Below, in pieces: positions 45,674 to 56,588 of a DNA stretch of 64,000 nucleotides (within the stretch, counting starts at the first letter, position 1; each line of letters opens with the position of its first letter). The stretch covers positions 24,793 through 88,792 of the forward strand of contig DSEQ01000008.1 in the NCBI GenBank assembly GCA_011056555.1, in the 5' to 3' direction. The notes under the pieces were generated by a model, which saw nothing but the letters and a program-made list of their open reading frames with translations, had not been told where the DNA came from and searched no databases. A program made the position numbers and the translations under genes. The DNA is from Candidatus Zixiibacteriota bacterium (GTDB lineage Bacteria > Zixibacteria > MSB-5A5 > JAABVY01).

Positions 45674-46425
45674 TGAATAAAGCAGTCATTCAGGCGGCAA
45701 ATCTGACCAAAACCTACAACAAGGGCGGCGGCGGCGAGGTACATGCCATCAGCGACATATCGCTTGAGATTAATCGCGGGGAGTTTGTGGCCATCATGGG
45801 CGCTTCCGGTTCCGGTAAATCGACGCTAATGAATATCCTCGGCTGCCTGGACCGGCCCACCAGCGGTACCCTGCTTCTGGATGGCGTTGAGGTAAGCACG
45901 CTCGATGATGAAACTCTTGCCGGCATCCGCAACAAGAAGATCGGCTTTGTGTTCCAGTCCTTTAATTTGCTGGCCCGCACCAATGCTCTGGAGAACGTCG
46001 AACTTCCGCTTATTTACTCGGAAAAATCGGACACCAGGCGCCTCGCTCGAGAGGCGCTGGAAGCAGTCGGGCTTGGGGGGCGTATCCATCATAATCCCAA
46101 TGAGCTCTCCGGGGGACAGCAGCAGCGCGTGGCCATCGCCCGCGCGCTTGTTACCGATCCAGAAATAATTTTCGCCGATGAGCCTACCGGTAATCTGGAC
46201 AGCGACTCCAGCCTCGAAATCATGGCTCTGCTCCGGCAATTATATGAAAAAGGCAGAACCATAGTCATTGTAACCCACGAAACCGATATTGCCGAACACG
46301 CCCGGCGTATCATCAGAATATCGGATGGTTCCATTGTCAGTGATGCGAAAAACAATGATCCGCGGCCGCTTGATCGAGAAATTCATAAAAACGCCTCACA
46401 GGATGCTGCCGATGAAGACAGGTAG
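45673..46425 (+). CDS. MacB/LolD-type ABC ATPase
   Basis: 250 residues. Walker [10 protein letters not shown] (about 40-48), Q-loop FVFQSFNLL, signature LSGGQQQR, Walker [14 protein letters not shown] and the H-loop [11 protein letters not shown]. Length and motifs fit the lipoprotein-release/MacB group. It powers the two FtsX-like permeases that follow. It overlaps macA by one base and the next gene by about 14 bases. Confidence 0.93.
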   Translation: MNKAVIQAANLTKTYNKGGGGEVHAISDISLEINRGEFVAIMGASGSGKSTLMNILGCLDRPTSGTLLLDGVEVSTLDDETLAGIRNKKIGFVFQSFNLLARTNALENVELPLIYSEKSDTRRLAREALEAVGLGGRIHHNPNELSGGQQQRVAIARALVTDPEIIFADEPTGNLDSDSSLEIMALLRQLYEKGRTIVIVTHETDIAEHARRIIRISDGSIVSDAKNNDPRPLDREIHKNASQDAADEDR

Positions 46426-47629
46426 AATGGTCACTATGGTCTTTAAGAGCCTTGCAAAGAACAGGCTCAGGTCATTTCTAATGATGATCGGCGTTGTAAT
46501 TGGTATCGCAGCTATTACCATGATTGTCTCTGTCGGACTCGGCGCCCAACAACGTGTTCTGGATCGTGTCAAGAAATTCGGTTTTGAGAGTCTGATGGTG
46601 CGGGCGGGAGGCGGACGTGAGGTGGGCCGGCCGGCCGGTTCTCAGCCGACAACCAGTCTTACGCTTGAGGACATTAATGCTCTGAAAAGAGAAATACGCG
46701 CAATCTCGGATGCCGCTCCGATGAGCGTGAAAGGCCAGATGGAAGTAATTTATCAGGACAGATCGACCACCACCGGAATTTTCGGCGTAACCCCGTCATG
46801 GGCCGCTGTATGGGATTGGGATGCCGCAGATGGTGATTTTATCTCAGATGAGGATATGGATGGTCTTGCTCGCGTATGTGTTCTCGGGCCGACAGTGCGA
46901 ACCGACCTTTTCGGAACGCTGAACCCCATCGGGGAGCAGATCCGCATTGGCAATGTACCATTCGAAGTCATCGGTATATCCCAGAATAAGGGCATCAGTC
47001 CGGCCGGCGGAGACATGGACAATCGTATTTTCGTCCCGCTGAGCACCATGATGCGGCGTGTCGCGAATGTGGATTATATTTCCGCCGCCAAAATCCTTCT
47101 TGGCACGGCCGCCGATATTGATATGACAGTGGCCAGTATTCGGTCGCTTCTCCGTGAACGGCACCAACTTGCTCCCGGCGTGCCCGACGATTTCACGATT
47201 ACAAGTCCGACAGAGATTACCCTGATGGCCGAGAAGGTCTCCGGCACCTTCAATATGTTTTTGGCGCTGGTTGCGGGCATTTCGCTGCTGGCCGGGGGTG
47301 TGGTCGTCGCTAACATCATGCTCATTTCGATCAATGAACGCCGAAAGGAAATCGGTTTGCGCAAAGCGATCGGTGCAAAGCGCAAAGACATCATGCGGCA
47401 GTTTCTGTATGAGGCGACTGCTGTGACTTTAACAGGGGGTGTAATAGGCGTCATACTGGGAATGATTGGCGCAAAAACACTGGAATATTTTACTAAAATA
47501 CCTGCCTCTATCTCCTGGGAAAGCATCGCTATCGGCGTTTTTCTTTCGAGCCTGGTCGGGATTCTGGCTGGATTGCAGCCGGCAAATAAAGCTGCTTCAC
47601 TTCAGCCAATCGAGGCATTGAGAGGCTGA
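46412..47629 (+). CDS. MacB-like FtsX permease 1
   Basis: 405 residues. Start ATG at 46412 overlaps the ATPase end; ATG at 46403 and 46427 are alternatives. First helix [20 protein letters not shown], a large periplasmic domain (Mac[16 protein letters not shown] to TSPTEITLM), and three C-terminal helices of the FtsX domain ([25 protein letters not shown] between helices). In MacB the ATPase is fused; here it is a separate gene. Confidence 0.9.
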   Translation: MKTGRMVTMVFKSLAKNRLRSFLMMIGVVIGIAAITMIVSVGLGAQQRVLDRVKKFGFESLMVRAGGGREVGRPAGSQPTTSLTLEDINALKREIRAISDAAPMSVKGQMEVIYQDRSTTTGIFGVTPSWAAVWDWDAADGDFISDEDMDGLARVCVLGPTVRTDLFGTLNPIGEQIRIGNVPFEVIGISQNKGISPAGGDMDNRIFVPLSTMMRRVANVDYISAAKILLGTAADIDMTVASIRSLLRERHQLAPGVPDDFTITSPTEITLMAEKVSGTFNMFLALVAGISLLAGGVVVANIMLISINERRKEIGLRKAIGAKRKDIMRQFLYEATAVTLTGGVIGVILGMIGAKTLEYFTKIPASISWESIAIGVFLSSLVGILAGLQPANKAASLQPIEALRG

Positions 47630-47636
47630 CCATACC

Positions 47637-48860
47637 GTGAAGATCACTCGAAGCGTCCGTATTTCACGCAAACAGCTTGCGGCACATCCCATGCGAACGG
47701 TGCTTGCCCTGACCGGAATAATCATCGGCGTTTCCGCTGTTATCATCATTGTCGCTATCGGCAATGGCGCCCAGAAAGAAGTTATTGAGAGAATTGAGGC
47801 GATGGGAACCAATCTGCTGATTGTAAATGCCGGACAGGTACAGAAGAGCGCGGGACGCCAGGAGATTCGGGGGACTGTCACCACGTTGACCGTCGAAGAC
47901 GCCGAGGCGATCGCACAGGACTGTTCAGCCGTAAAATTCGCCGCACCCCTGCAAAGCAAAAAGCTGCAGGTTAAGTACGAAAATTCGAGCTCGAACACTA
48001 CTGTGGTTGGAACCACCCCGGATTTTCAGGAGGTGCGGAACTTTAATGTCGCTTCGGGGGCATTTTTTACCGACGAAGAGAATACCGCCTCTCGCCGAAT
48101 AGCTGTTCTGGGCAAAACTGTGGTCGACAATCTGTTTTATGGACATGATCCGATCGGTGAGACAATTCGCATTGGGAAAGTGCCCTTCGAAGTTATCGGC
48201 GTAATGGAATCGAAAGGGACCGACCTAAGCGGCTCCGACCAGGACGACCAGATATTCATCCCTATCCGAACCGCTTTACGGCGTGTGTTTAATCTTGCCT
48301 ATATCAACGCAATAAACATCCAGGCTGTGGATTCCAAAGCGATGGATCATGCCATGATGCAGGTCGCCGGGTTGCTGCGCGAAAGACATCGGCTCGACAG
48401 GCGCGCTTTGCCCGATGATTTCACGATTCAGAGTCAAACGGATATTCTCGAAGCAGAGCGGGAGACCACCGACACCTTTACTCTTCTTATCGGCAGCATC
48501 GCCGGAATTTCCCTGCTCGTTGGCGGAATCGGAATTCTGGCCATAATGCTCATCGCCATCAGAGAAAGAACCAACGAAATCGGGCTCAGAATGGCCGTCG
48601 GCGCCAGTCGCAAAGATATCATGACGCAATTCATAATGGAAGCATCCATTCTGGGAGTGAGCGGCGGACTCGTGGGAATTGTCCTCGGTATTTTGGGCTC
48701 TATTCTGGTGAGCGCGGGAACATCATGGGCAATAAGCATTTCGTCGGAATCCGTTTTGCTTGCCTTCGGCTGTTCATTGCTGGCGGGGCTTTTCTTCGGG
48801 GTATATCCGGCGCACCGTGCCTCGATGCTCGATCCGATTGATGCACTGCGGAGCGAGTGA
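47637..48860 (+). CDS. MacB-like FtsX permease 2
   Basis: 407 residues, GTG start 7 bp after permease 1. Same plan: helix MRTVLALTGIIIGVSAVIII, periplasmic MacB-PCD domain, and FtsX domain with IRERTNEIGLRMAVGASRKDIMTQF. It is clearly homologous to permease 1 (VRAG/VNAG strands, EVIGVMESKGTDLSG vs [15 protein letters not shown]), so the transporter is probably a heterodimer of the two. Confidence 0.9.
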   Translation: MKITRSVRISRKQLAAHPMRTVLALTGIIIGVSAVIIIVAIGNGAQKEVIERIEAMGTNLLIVNAGQVQKSAGRQEIRGTVTTLTVEDAEAIAQDCSAVKFAAPLQSKKLQVKYENSSSNTTVVGTTPDFQEVRNFNVASGAFFTDEENTASRRIAVLGKTVVDNLFYGHDPIGETIRIGKVPFEVIGVMESKGTDLSGSDQDDQIFIPIRTALRRVFNLAYINAINIQAVDSKAMDHAMMQVAGLLRERHRLDRRALPDDFTIQSQTDILEAERETTDTFTLLIGSIAGISLLVGGIGILAIMLIAIRERTNEIGLRMAVGASRKDIMTQFIMEASILGVSGGLVGIVLGILGSILVSAGTSWAISISSESVLLAFGCSLLAGLFFGVYPAHRASMLDPIDALRSE

Positions 48861-48929
48861 CGACCGCGGCCGGCTGTAATATGGCGGGAGTTTCGCATGC
48901 GGTCTGTTTGGAATCAAATCGGGAATCTA

Positions 48930-50297
48930 CTACTTAGCCTGACAATTATCTGGATCGCCGGAATCCGCACTTCTGCTAAGCGCGTCCCCCAAGGCCTGAT
49001 AACGTTGCTGTACATCCTGTTTATCATCCTTTTCGGATATAAACTCTTCACTCGCTCGCAGAATCATATTCCCCTGCCTCAAGAGGGCTTCCCGCTGTTC
49101 TGCATTTCTGCAAACGCCTGCAATCATAGTGAGCGTCTCCAGGAGCCGAGTCGTCACCGCCACATTTGATTGACTGTTCTGACGAATCTGATCGAAAGCA
49201 GCATTGACGACACCTGTAAAGGTCCATGGTTTGGTTACCAGACGGAGTTTGCCCTCATCTTCGCAGTGATGTGATGACGGGAATGATCGGCCCGCAAGGA
49301 AGGATACTGCCGAGCCAAGACGGTCTATGCAGGAAATCGCTGTAAATGGATCGTTGATTCCGGGTGAAAGTGCCCGCACGGCGATTTCCACCAGTTGATG
49401 GATGGCATACTCTGCATCTTGCAGTGGGGATCGCTGGGGGCCGACAAAAAACGAGTTGGCAAGATCCTCTGCAGATTCGTCGCTGAATTGACCGTCGAAG
49501 CTCACAGTTACAAGTGTGCTATCGGCCGTGATGTATTCCCCCGGACGATACTCAAGAGAGAGAAGTGAATCCGTGGCGATGGCTATACGCAGCAGGCCGT
49601 TAATGTCCACAGCCTGCAGATAGCCGTCTTTCGGAGCAGAGATTGATCGCGATTTGCGGTACGAGTTTATCCGGGCCTGACGGTCCTGATCCAATTCACC
49701 GGTCGATCCTGTGTCATCCGCAATCTCGTCAGGAAACAAGGGCAATAAGCGCTCCAGCAGTTCATTGTAAACAGCCTGGACAACGTTATCAGCTTGTATT
49801 GATGCGGAAACGTGATGGATAAAGTAAACGAGAATACCCACATTGGCGATAACCAGCAAGATTGAAAGATTCACCGACAGGATCGGAACGAATAGATATC
49901 CCTCTTGATCGTGTATTGATCCGAGCACCAGGAGGCAGTAAATAAAAGTGCCCACAAAGGCGCCGAGTACAACCTGGTTGCCAGGGTGTCTGACAAAGTT
50001 GCGCAGCAGACGCGGGCCAAATTGAGATGTTGTGAGAGTCAGGGCAACAATTGTTATCGAAAACGTAACACCGGCGACCGTAATCATCGAGCCGGCAATG
50101 GTCGCTAAAATCGAACGAGCGCCGTCCACTCCCCCGGAGTAAAAGAAACTAAGGAATCCATAGGAATCAGGCTCGAACTGCCTGTCAAAATACACCATGA
50201 TAATCGCTAAACCTGTTGCGATAGCGACCATCAAGCCGGGAATAAAATAGAAACTGGTTCTTATGGATTCCCAGACATTAAGAAGCTTTGTCTTCAA
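48930..50297 (-). CDS. DUF2254 membrane protein
   Basis: 455 residues. Four membrane helices in the first 190 residues (FIPGLMVAIATGLAIIMVYF; ILATIAGSMITVAGVTFSI; LGAFVGTFIYCLLVLGSI; LSILLVIANVGILVYFIHHV). A soluble region with LGDALS-like helical end follows. The stretch ITIVALTLTTSQFGPRLLRN plus ALSPGINDPFTAISCIDRL is the DUF2254 signature. Function is unknown. It is convergent with the ABC exporter and 31 bp downstream of the small coiled-coil gene, possibly in one transcript with it. Confidence 0.9.
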   Translation of the reverse strand: MKTKLLNVWESIRTSFYFIPGLMVAIATGLAIIMVYFDRQFEPDSYGFLSFFYSGGVDGARSILATIAGSMITVAGVTFSITIVALTLTTSQFGPRLLRNFVRHPGNQVVLGAFVGTFIYCLLVLGSIHDQEGYLFVPILSVNLSILLVIANVGILVYFIHHVSASIQADNVVQAVYNELLERLLPLFPDEIADDTGSTGELDQDRQARINSYRKSRSISAPKDGYLQAVDINGLLRIAIATDSLLSLEYRPGEYITADSTLVTVSFDGQFSDESAEDLANSFFVGPQRSPLQDAEYAIHQLVEIAVRALSPGINDPFTAISCIDRLGSAVSFLAGRSFPSSHHCEDEGKLRLVTKPWTFTGVVNAAFDQIRQNSQSNVAVTTRLLETLTMIAGVCRNAEQREALLRQGNMILRASEEFISEKDDKQDVQQRYQALGDALSRSADSGDPDNCQAK

Positions 50298-50328
50298 AGG
50301 TTACCAATATCTGCCATACTGCTCTAGT

Positions 50329-50547
50329 CTATTGCAGCCATGAATTAATTTTTTCAACTGCCGCCTCGGAAATATTATCCCACCCATCTTTAATCAGCTC
50401 ATTGAGCTCATTGAGTTGGTTTTCCAGTTTCTCGATTTCATCATTCTTTTTTCCATGAGCCTCAGCTTTGAGCTGGGTCAGATTTTGCTCGAGCTCTTTC
50501 TTCTTCGCCTCGACGCGTGCCTTGAGTTCATTTGTTCTATCTGGCAT
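50329..50547 (-). CDS. Small coiled-coil protein
   Basis: 72 residues, ribosome site AAGGAGAG. Almost entirely heptad-like helix (ELKARVEAKKKELEQNLTQL, then EKLENQLNELNELIKDG), no signal peptide, ending NSWLQ. Similar small proteins occur in many bacteria without known function. It is directly upstream of the DUF2254 gene. Confidence 0.75.
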   Translation of the reverse strand: MPDRTNELKARVEAKKKELEQNLTQLKAEAHGKKNDEIEKLENQLNELNELIKDGWDNISEAAVEKINSWLQ

Positions 50548-50741
50548 AATTCTCTCCTTAAAATTTAATTAGACAGGCCCTTCTTAAAAAATACGATTTT
50601 TGTGGACAGAGGTCAACTGTTTTCGGCAATGGCTGCCGGCGATGGTAAGGCACCGCCCAGAATCTGAAAATTCGGTACAGTTCGAACTGCCTGGCCGAGG
50701 ATTCCTGAAATTTTTTGACTAATAGAAGTGATATATAAAGA

Positions 50742-50844
50742 AAGACGGCCCAATAGCACCCTCACCGGACTTCAGTGAATTTAGTTTTCGCATTCAAACG
50801 GGCCATTCCAATTCAAACGGAAACCATTGGAAGACAATCAATTC
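50742..50844 (+). repeat. Dispersed repeat, copy 3
   Basis: AAGACGGCCCAATAGCACCC at the start and AAACCATTGGAAGACAATCA at the end match the family blocks, with more substitutions than other copies. It lies in the 450-bp gap between the coiled-coil gene and perR; nothing else but the perR promoter is seen there. Confidence 0.6.
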
Positions 50845-50965
50845 TGCCGGTGAGGACAAGTCTGGTGGATTTGAAAGCAATGAGAAATCGATTTCTCCCT
50901 CCGCTCTTCTCATATTTCGGGGTTATGCAGCAGTATTCTTTGCATTTATTTTTGCAACTTTCACC

Positions 50966-50994
50966 TTGACATTGTCTAAAATACTAATTATTCT
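50966..50994 (+). promoter_or_regulatory. perR promoter with overlapping operator
   Basis: TTGACA (50966-50971), 17-bp spacer, TATTCT (50989-50994). The spacer contains ATTGTCTAAAATACTAAT (50971-50988), which matches the palindrome before katG, so PerR probably represses itself here. Expected transcript start is at or next to the ATG at 51001, so the message may be leaderless. Confidence 0.6.
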
Positions 50995-51000
50995 AATTCG

Positions 51001-51399
51001 ATGAAAGATGCTATCTCGATCCTGCGGCAGTGTGATATTCAACCCACTCCTCAGAGAATTGCGGTTGTTGAATATGTATTGAAATGCAAAACACATCCCT
51101 CTGCGGATGATGTCTTTACCCATGCTCGAAAAAATTGCCCCACAGTTTCTCGAGCCACCGTATACAATACATTGAACCTGCTTGTCGAAAAAGGGCTTCT
51201 TGGGATGCAGACGATTAGGGAAGGTGCGGTTATCTTTGATGCCAATGTCGAAAAGCATCATCATTTCATCGATGATGATACCGGTGATATATATGATATC
51301 CCCTGGGATCAACTGGAGGTCAAGGGAAAGGGAAAGCTTAAGGATTTCGAGATTTTTGAGTTTCAAGTTATAATGCACGGAAGACGGAAAAAGAAATGA
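51001..51399 (+). CDS. perR: PerR-type peroxide-sensing Fur-family repressor
   Basis: 132 residues. Winged helix PTPQRIAVVEYVL, VSRATVYNTLNLLVEKG. All five residues of the PerR regulatory metal site are found at a constant offset of five from B. subtilis PerR: H32, D80, H86, H88 and D99. The structural zinc CxxC pairs are absent (DDDTGDIYD replaces CxxC). It is upstream of katG, and palindromes matching each other stand before both genes, so it should repress katG until peroxide oxidises the metal site. Confidence 0.85.
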   Translation: MKDAISILRQCDIQPTPQRIAVVEYVLKCKTHPSADDVFTHARKNCPTVSRATVYNTLNLLVEKGLLGMQTIREGAVIFDANVEKHHHFIDDDTGDIYDIPWDQLEVKGKGKLKDFEIFEFQVIMHGRRKKK

Positions 51400-51425
51400 T
51401 TCTTTTTTTGGCGTGTAATAATACA

Positions 51426-51444
51426 TTGTCTAAATTTAGACTAT
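51426..51444. promoter_or_regulatory. PerR operator upstream of katG
   Basis: TTGTCTAAATTTAGACTAT contains the perfect 14-bp palindrome GTCTAAATTTAGAC (51428-51441). The left arm ATTGTCTAAA also occurs in the perR promoter. It lies 74-87 bp before the katG start. Confidence 0.65.
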
Positions 51445-51505
51445 GTTGCACGAGCGACAGACAATCTTACCTATGAACACAAGTAGAGCCAATTACACTA
51501 TGTAA

Positions 51506-53722
<2,217 letters not shown>

Positions 53723-53760
53723 AGCAGCGAACAGCTTGGATAGTGCAGATAATGCTAATA

Positions 53761-53789
53761 ACCGGGAGGTCGATCACATCGACCTTCCG
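53761..53789 (+). terminator. Hairpin after katG
   Basis: CCGGGAGGTCGAT (53761-53773), loop CAC, ATCGACCTTCCGG (53777-53789): 13 bp with one G-U pair. It lies 39 bp after the katG stop, but no T run follows. Confidence 0.5.
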
Positions 53790-53949
53790 GGATTATGTCA
53801 ATGATGTACGATGCCTGCCTGAACCATTTCAACATGAACCGCAAGCGATTCCGGACTTGCTGCCTCCAGGTATTGTACAGTCGAGAGAAACCCTATCCTG
53901 CATACAGCAAGTCCATTCACATACTTGCAAAAGCGCCTTAGAATACAAC

Positions 53950-54053
53950 AAAGCGCTTCCGATTTCGCTGTCGCCAATCTTATGTGAGCTTCGGGCTTCC
54001 AGTCTCGTTACGGAATGCCATTATTGACCGAAGTCGCTGGAAAACAATCAAAT
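53950..54053 (+). repeat. Dispersed repeat, copy 4
   Basis: AAAGCGCTTCCGATTTCGCT at the start, CCAATCTTATGTGAGCTTC in the middle, CCGAAGTCGCTGGAAAACAA at the end. It fills most of the gap between katG and the convergent oxidoreductase gene. Confidence 0.7.
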
Positions 54054-54098
54054 CTGGTCAATGAAGTGCAAAAAAAGCGTCTTTGCTGCTATCCATCA

Positions 54099-55064
54099 TC
54101 AGATAGTGATGATCACTTTTCCTCGCGCGTGTCCTTTTTCAACATATCGGATTGCCTCAGGCGTTTCACTCAAAGCATACTTCCTGTCTATAACGGGCAC
54201 GACTTTGCCAGCTTCCAGAAGCTCCTTTATGGAGACCAAATCTGCCTGCTTCACGTTCGCCATGAATGAAACTACTTTTCTGCCCTTCATCCTTGCAATC
54301 AGAGGATTGACAATCAGCGATTGCAGAAAACTCAAGGTTGATGAGGAGCCGCCAACTCCGACATATATGCCGGTTGCTTTCAGCACGCGCAGAGGCTTTC
54401 CTATCGACTGAAATGCGGCATTGTCTACGATCAGATCAAATTTCTTCTCGCTTCGCCAGAATTCTTCCTTTGTGTAATCAATCACATGGTCCGCACCGAT
54501 AGACCGCACCATCTCTACGTTCCGCCCACTGCAGACACCGATTACTTGCGCTCCCAGCGCCTTGGCTATCTGCACCGCAAACGTGCCCACACCTCCCGAT
54601 GCACCGTTTATCAAGACATGTTGACCTGATTGCAGTCGCCCGTGATCACGAAGAGCCTGCAACGCCGTAAGGCCGGCGACCGGCACGGCCGCCGCCTGCT
54701 CGAAAGTCATAGCTGTCGGCTTTAACACCAGTCTGTTCTGACTAACACACGCATATTCTGCAAATCCACCCATACCCGAGCCAAAAACTTCGTCATCCAC
54801 CTTGAATTGAGTTACATTTTTACCGATAGCCTCAACCCGGCCCGCAATGTCGGCCCCGAGTATCTGGTGTTTCGGTTTCAAGAGTCCAAAACCCATAAGT
54901 CGAACCAGAAATGGCTCGCCGCGCAGAACGTGCCAATCAAGGGGGTTCACCGACACAGCATGCACTTTTACCAGAACTTGATTGTCCTTTGGATCGGGTC
55001 TATCAATTTCCCGTAATTCAAGTACATCCGGCGATCCATATTTGGTGCGCATGACAGCTTTCAA
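54099..55064 (-). CDS. Medium-chain dehydrogenase (quinone-oxidoreductase-like)
   Basis: 321 residues. Start TTG at 55064 is chosen because GGAGG (55071-55075) lies six bases upstream and it gives MKAVMRTKYGSPDVLEL, the usual start of the family; ATGs at 55097 and 55052 lack a ribosome site. GADIAGRVEAIGKNV, then the NADP Rossmann motif LINGASGGVGTFAVQIAKALGAQV (split around residue 150) and IGADHVIDYTKE. No catalytic zinc ligands; zinc-independent NADPH:quinone reductase/enone reductase type. Stand-alone gene between two repeat copies. Confidence 0.88.
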   Translation of the reverse strand: MKAVMRTKYGSPDVLELREIDRPDPKDNQVLVKVHAVSVNPLDWHVLRGEPFLVRLMGFGLLKPKHQILGADIAGRVEAIGKNVTQFKVDDEVFGSGMGGFAEYACVSQNRLVLKPTAMTFEQAAAVPVAGLTALQALRDHGRLQSGQHVLINGASGGVGTFAVQIAKALGAQVIGVCSGRNVEMVRSIGADHVIDYTKEEFWRSEKKFDLIVDNAAFQSIGKPLRVLKATGIYVGVGGSSSTLSFLQSLIVNPLIARMKGRKVVSFMANVKQADLVSIKELLEAGKVVPVIDRKYALSETPEAIRYVEKGHARGKVIITI

Positions 55065-55226
55065 CAGATACCTCCGAGATAATAACGAATATGACATTCA
55101 CTACATCATTGAAGACCAACGCATGATACAATCTAATAGACAGAATCCCTAATGATTATTATATTTGTTTTTATATAAGCAATACTTCTGCAAAGTAATA
55201 TACGAAACGGTATAAAAGGAGATTCT

Positions 55227-55760
55227 ATGAAAGCCACAGTATTTTTAGCTGTCTTAATGGTAATCCCTCTATTCAGTTTGGCTCAATCTGGAGAAGTTAA
55301 CGATGTGTGGGAACCTATACGATTCCTTATAGGCTCCTGGGAAGGAACAGGTGAGGGGATGTCTGGTCAGTCTTCAGTTGACGCAGATTTTGAATTCGTA
55401 TTGAATGACCAGTTTCTTCGCGCCAAATCCAAATCCGTATTCGAGCCGCAAGAGAAGAATCCTGATGGCGAGATACATGAAGACATTGGGTACATAAGCT
55501 ATGACAGGTCTCGGGAAACATTTGTACTTCGCGCGTTTTATGTCGAAGGTTTCGTTAACACTTACCTACTCAGCGAGATTTCAGAAGATGGAATGGTTCT
55601 TACATTCGTAACGGAATCAGTGGAAAACGCCCCTGCCGGAACCAGAGCAAAGCTTGTCTATAAGATGACAGGTGAAGGTGAAATCGAAGAGCGATTTTTT
55701 GTGGCATGGCCAGGCAAAGACTATGGCTGCTTCTTAACCAACCACCTTAAGCGGAAATAG
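55227..55760 (+). CDS. Secreted lipocalin-like (THAP4/DUF1794-type) protein
   Basis: 177 residues. Signal peptide MKATVFLAVLMVIPLFSLAQ, ribosome site AAAAGGAG. The strand FLIGSWEGTGEG near residue 33-44 is the typical first strand of the small heme-binding or fatty-acid-binding-like barrels, followed by alternating strands (EDIGYISYDRSRETFVLRAF) and a C-terminal helix-strand end. Exported; ligand unknown. Divergent from the oxidoreductase gene and followed by a repeat copy. Confidence 0.65.
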   Translation: MKATVFLAVLMVIPLFSLAQSGEVNDVWEPIRFLIGSWEGTGEGMSGQSSVDADFEFVLNDQFLRAKSKSVFEPQEKNPDGEIHEDIGYISYDRSRETFVLRAFYVEGFVNTYLLSEISEDGMVLTFVTESVENAPAGTRAKLVYKMTGEGEIEERFFVAWPGKDYGCFLTNHLKRK

Positions 55761-55860
55761 TGGGTTGCAGATCGCACTTAACAATAAATAGAACTAAATA
55801 CCGGGTAAGCGAGGTTAGCTATTTCCTGGCTTGTAGCTGATCGCGAATTTTGGAGATAAA

Positions 55861-55963
55861 AAAACCGGCCCAAATATCACTCTCCCCAAACTCTTATCGA
55901 GTTCATTTTCCAAGTATGTTACAACTACTCCAGCGTGAATGGAACACGTTGGCAAACTATAAG
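55861..55963 (+). repeat. Dispersed repeat, copy 5
   Basis: AAAACCGGCCCAAATATCAC, then TCTCCCCAAACTCTTATCGA, ending AACACGTTGGCAAACTATAA. The 5' extension GAGGTTAGCTATTTCCTGG (about 55811-55829) is shared with copies 6, 7 and 8. Confidence 0.75.
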
Positions 55964-56025
55964 ATATGAAGTGTTAAGGGGTAACATTGTTGACGTCGTA
56001 GAGTAATCCCAAATTATAAGGGTTA

Positions 56026-56235
56026 TTATTCTTCCTTATTTAACTTTTTTAACTGAGCAGCCAAAGGGCCCCAAATAATCAACAAGTGAATACCTGCTCC
56101 TGCGCTGAGAATCAAAGAGATTTCAGTAAAACATTCTGTGCCTTTCAGTTTTAAGGAGCATCCAATAATTACGGCCCCCCAAATAATAGCACTTCCTACT
56201 ATAAAAACTCCGATAGTTTTCTTTTTCTTATCCAT
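56026..56235 (-). CDS. Small membrane protein
   Basis: 69 residues with two membrane helices (TIGVFIVGSAIIWGAVIIGC and LILSAGAGIHLLIIWGPL) and basic ends (MDKKKK, KKLNKEE), so both ends are probably cytoplasmic. No known function; similar small proteins appear scattered in various bacteria. It is alone between two repeat copies only 0.5 kb apart. Confidence 0.7.
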   Translation of the reverse strand: MDKKKKTIGVFIVGSAIIWGAVIIGCSLKLKGTECFTEISLILSAGAGIHLLIIWGPLAAQLKKLNKEE

Positions 56236-56428
56236 TTTTATTTCCTTTATTTGTTTTGTACATCACCTTGCCTTTGGGTAAATTTGGAAATATTAAAGAA
56301 GGTGACTGTTAGAAAATCAACTTAAAAATTCACTTTGTCTGACGGCGAACAGTCAAGTAAAAGCACTGAGAGATTGAGGTTGGTTCCATGCGCGGACTTA
56401 TAACTTATTGATATATAGTTATTTATAT

Positions 56429-56533
56429 AAGCGGCTCCAATATCGCTCTCCCTAAGCTTTTGTGACATTTGAATTCGAGATTTTATTAAATTATTAGTAT
56501 ATCAACACAACCCGCTGGAAGGCAATAATTTCA
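56429..56533 (+). repeat. Dispersed repeat, copy 6
   Basis: AAGCGGCTCCAATATCGCTC, TCCCTAAGCTTTTGTGACAT, ending AACCCGCTGGAAGGCAATAA. The 5' extension AAGCACTGAGAGATTGAGGT starts at about 56361. The 353-bp gap holds nothing else. Confidence 0.72.
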
Positions 56534-56588
56534 TATTAACAGGGACGGGTACCGATGTCCCGTCCCCAATTTAGAAATTCTTTACAAT

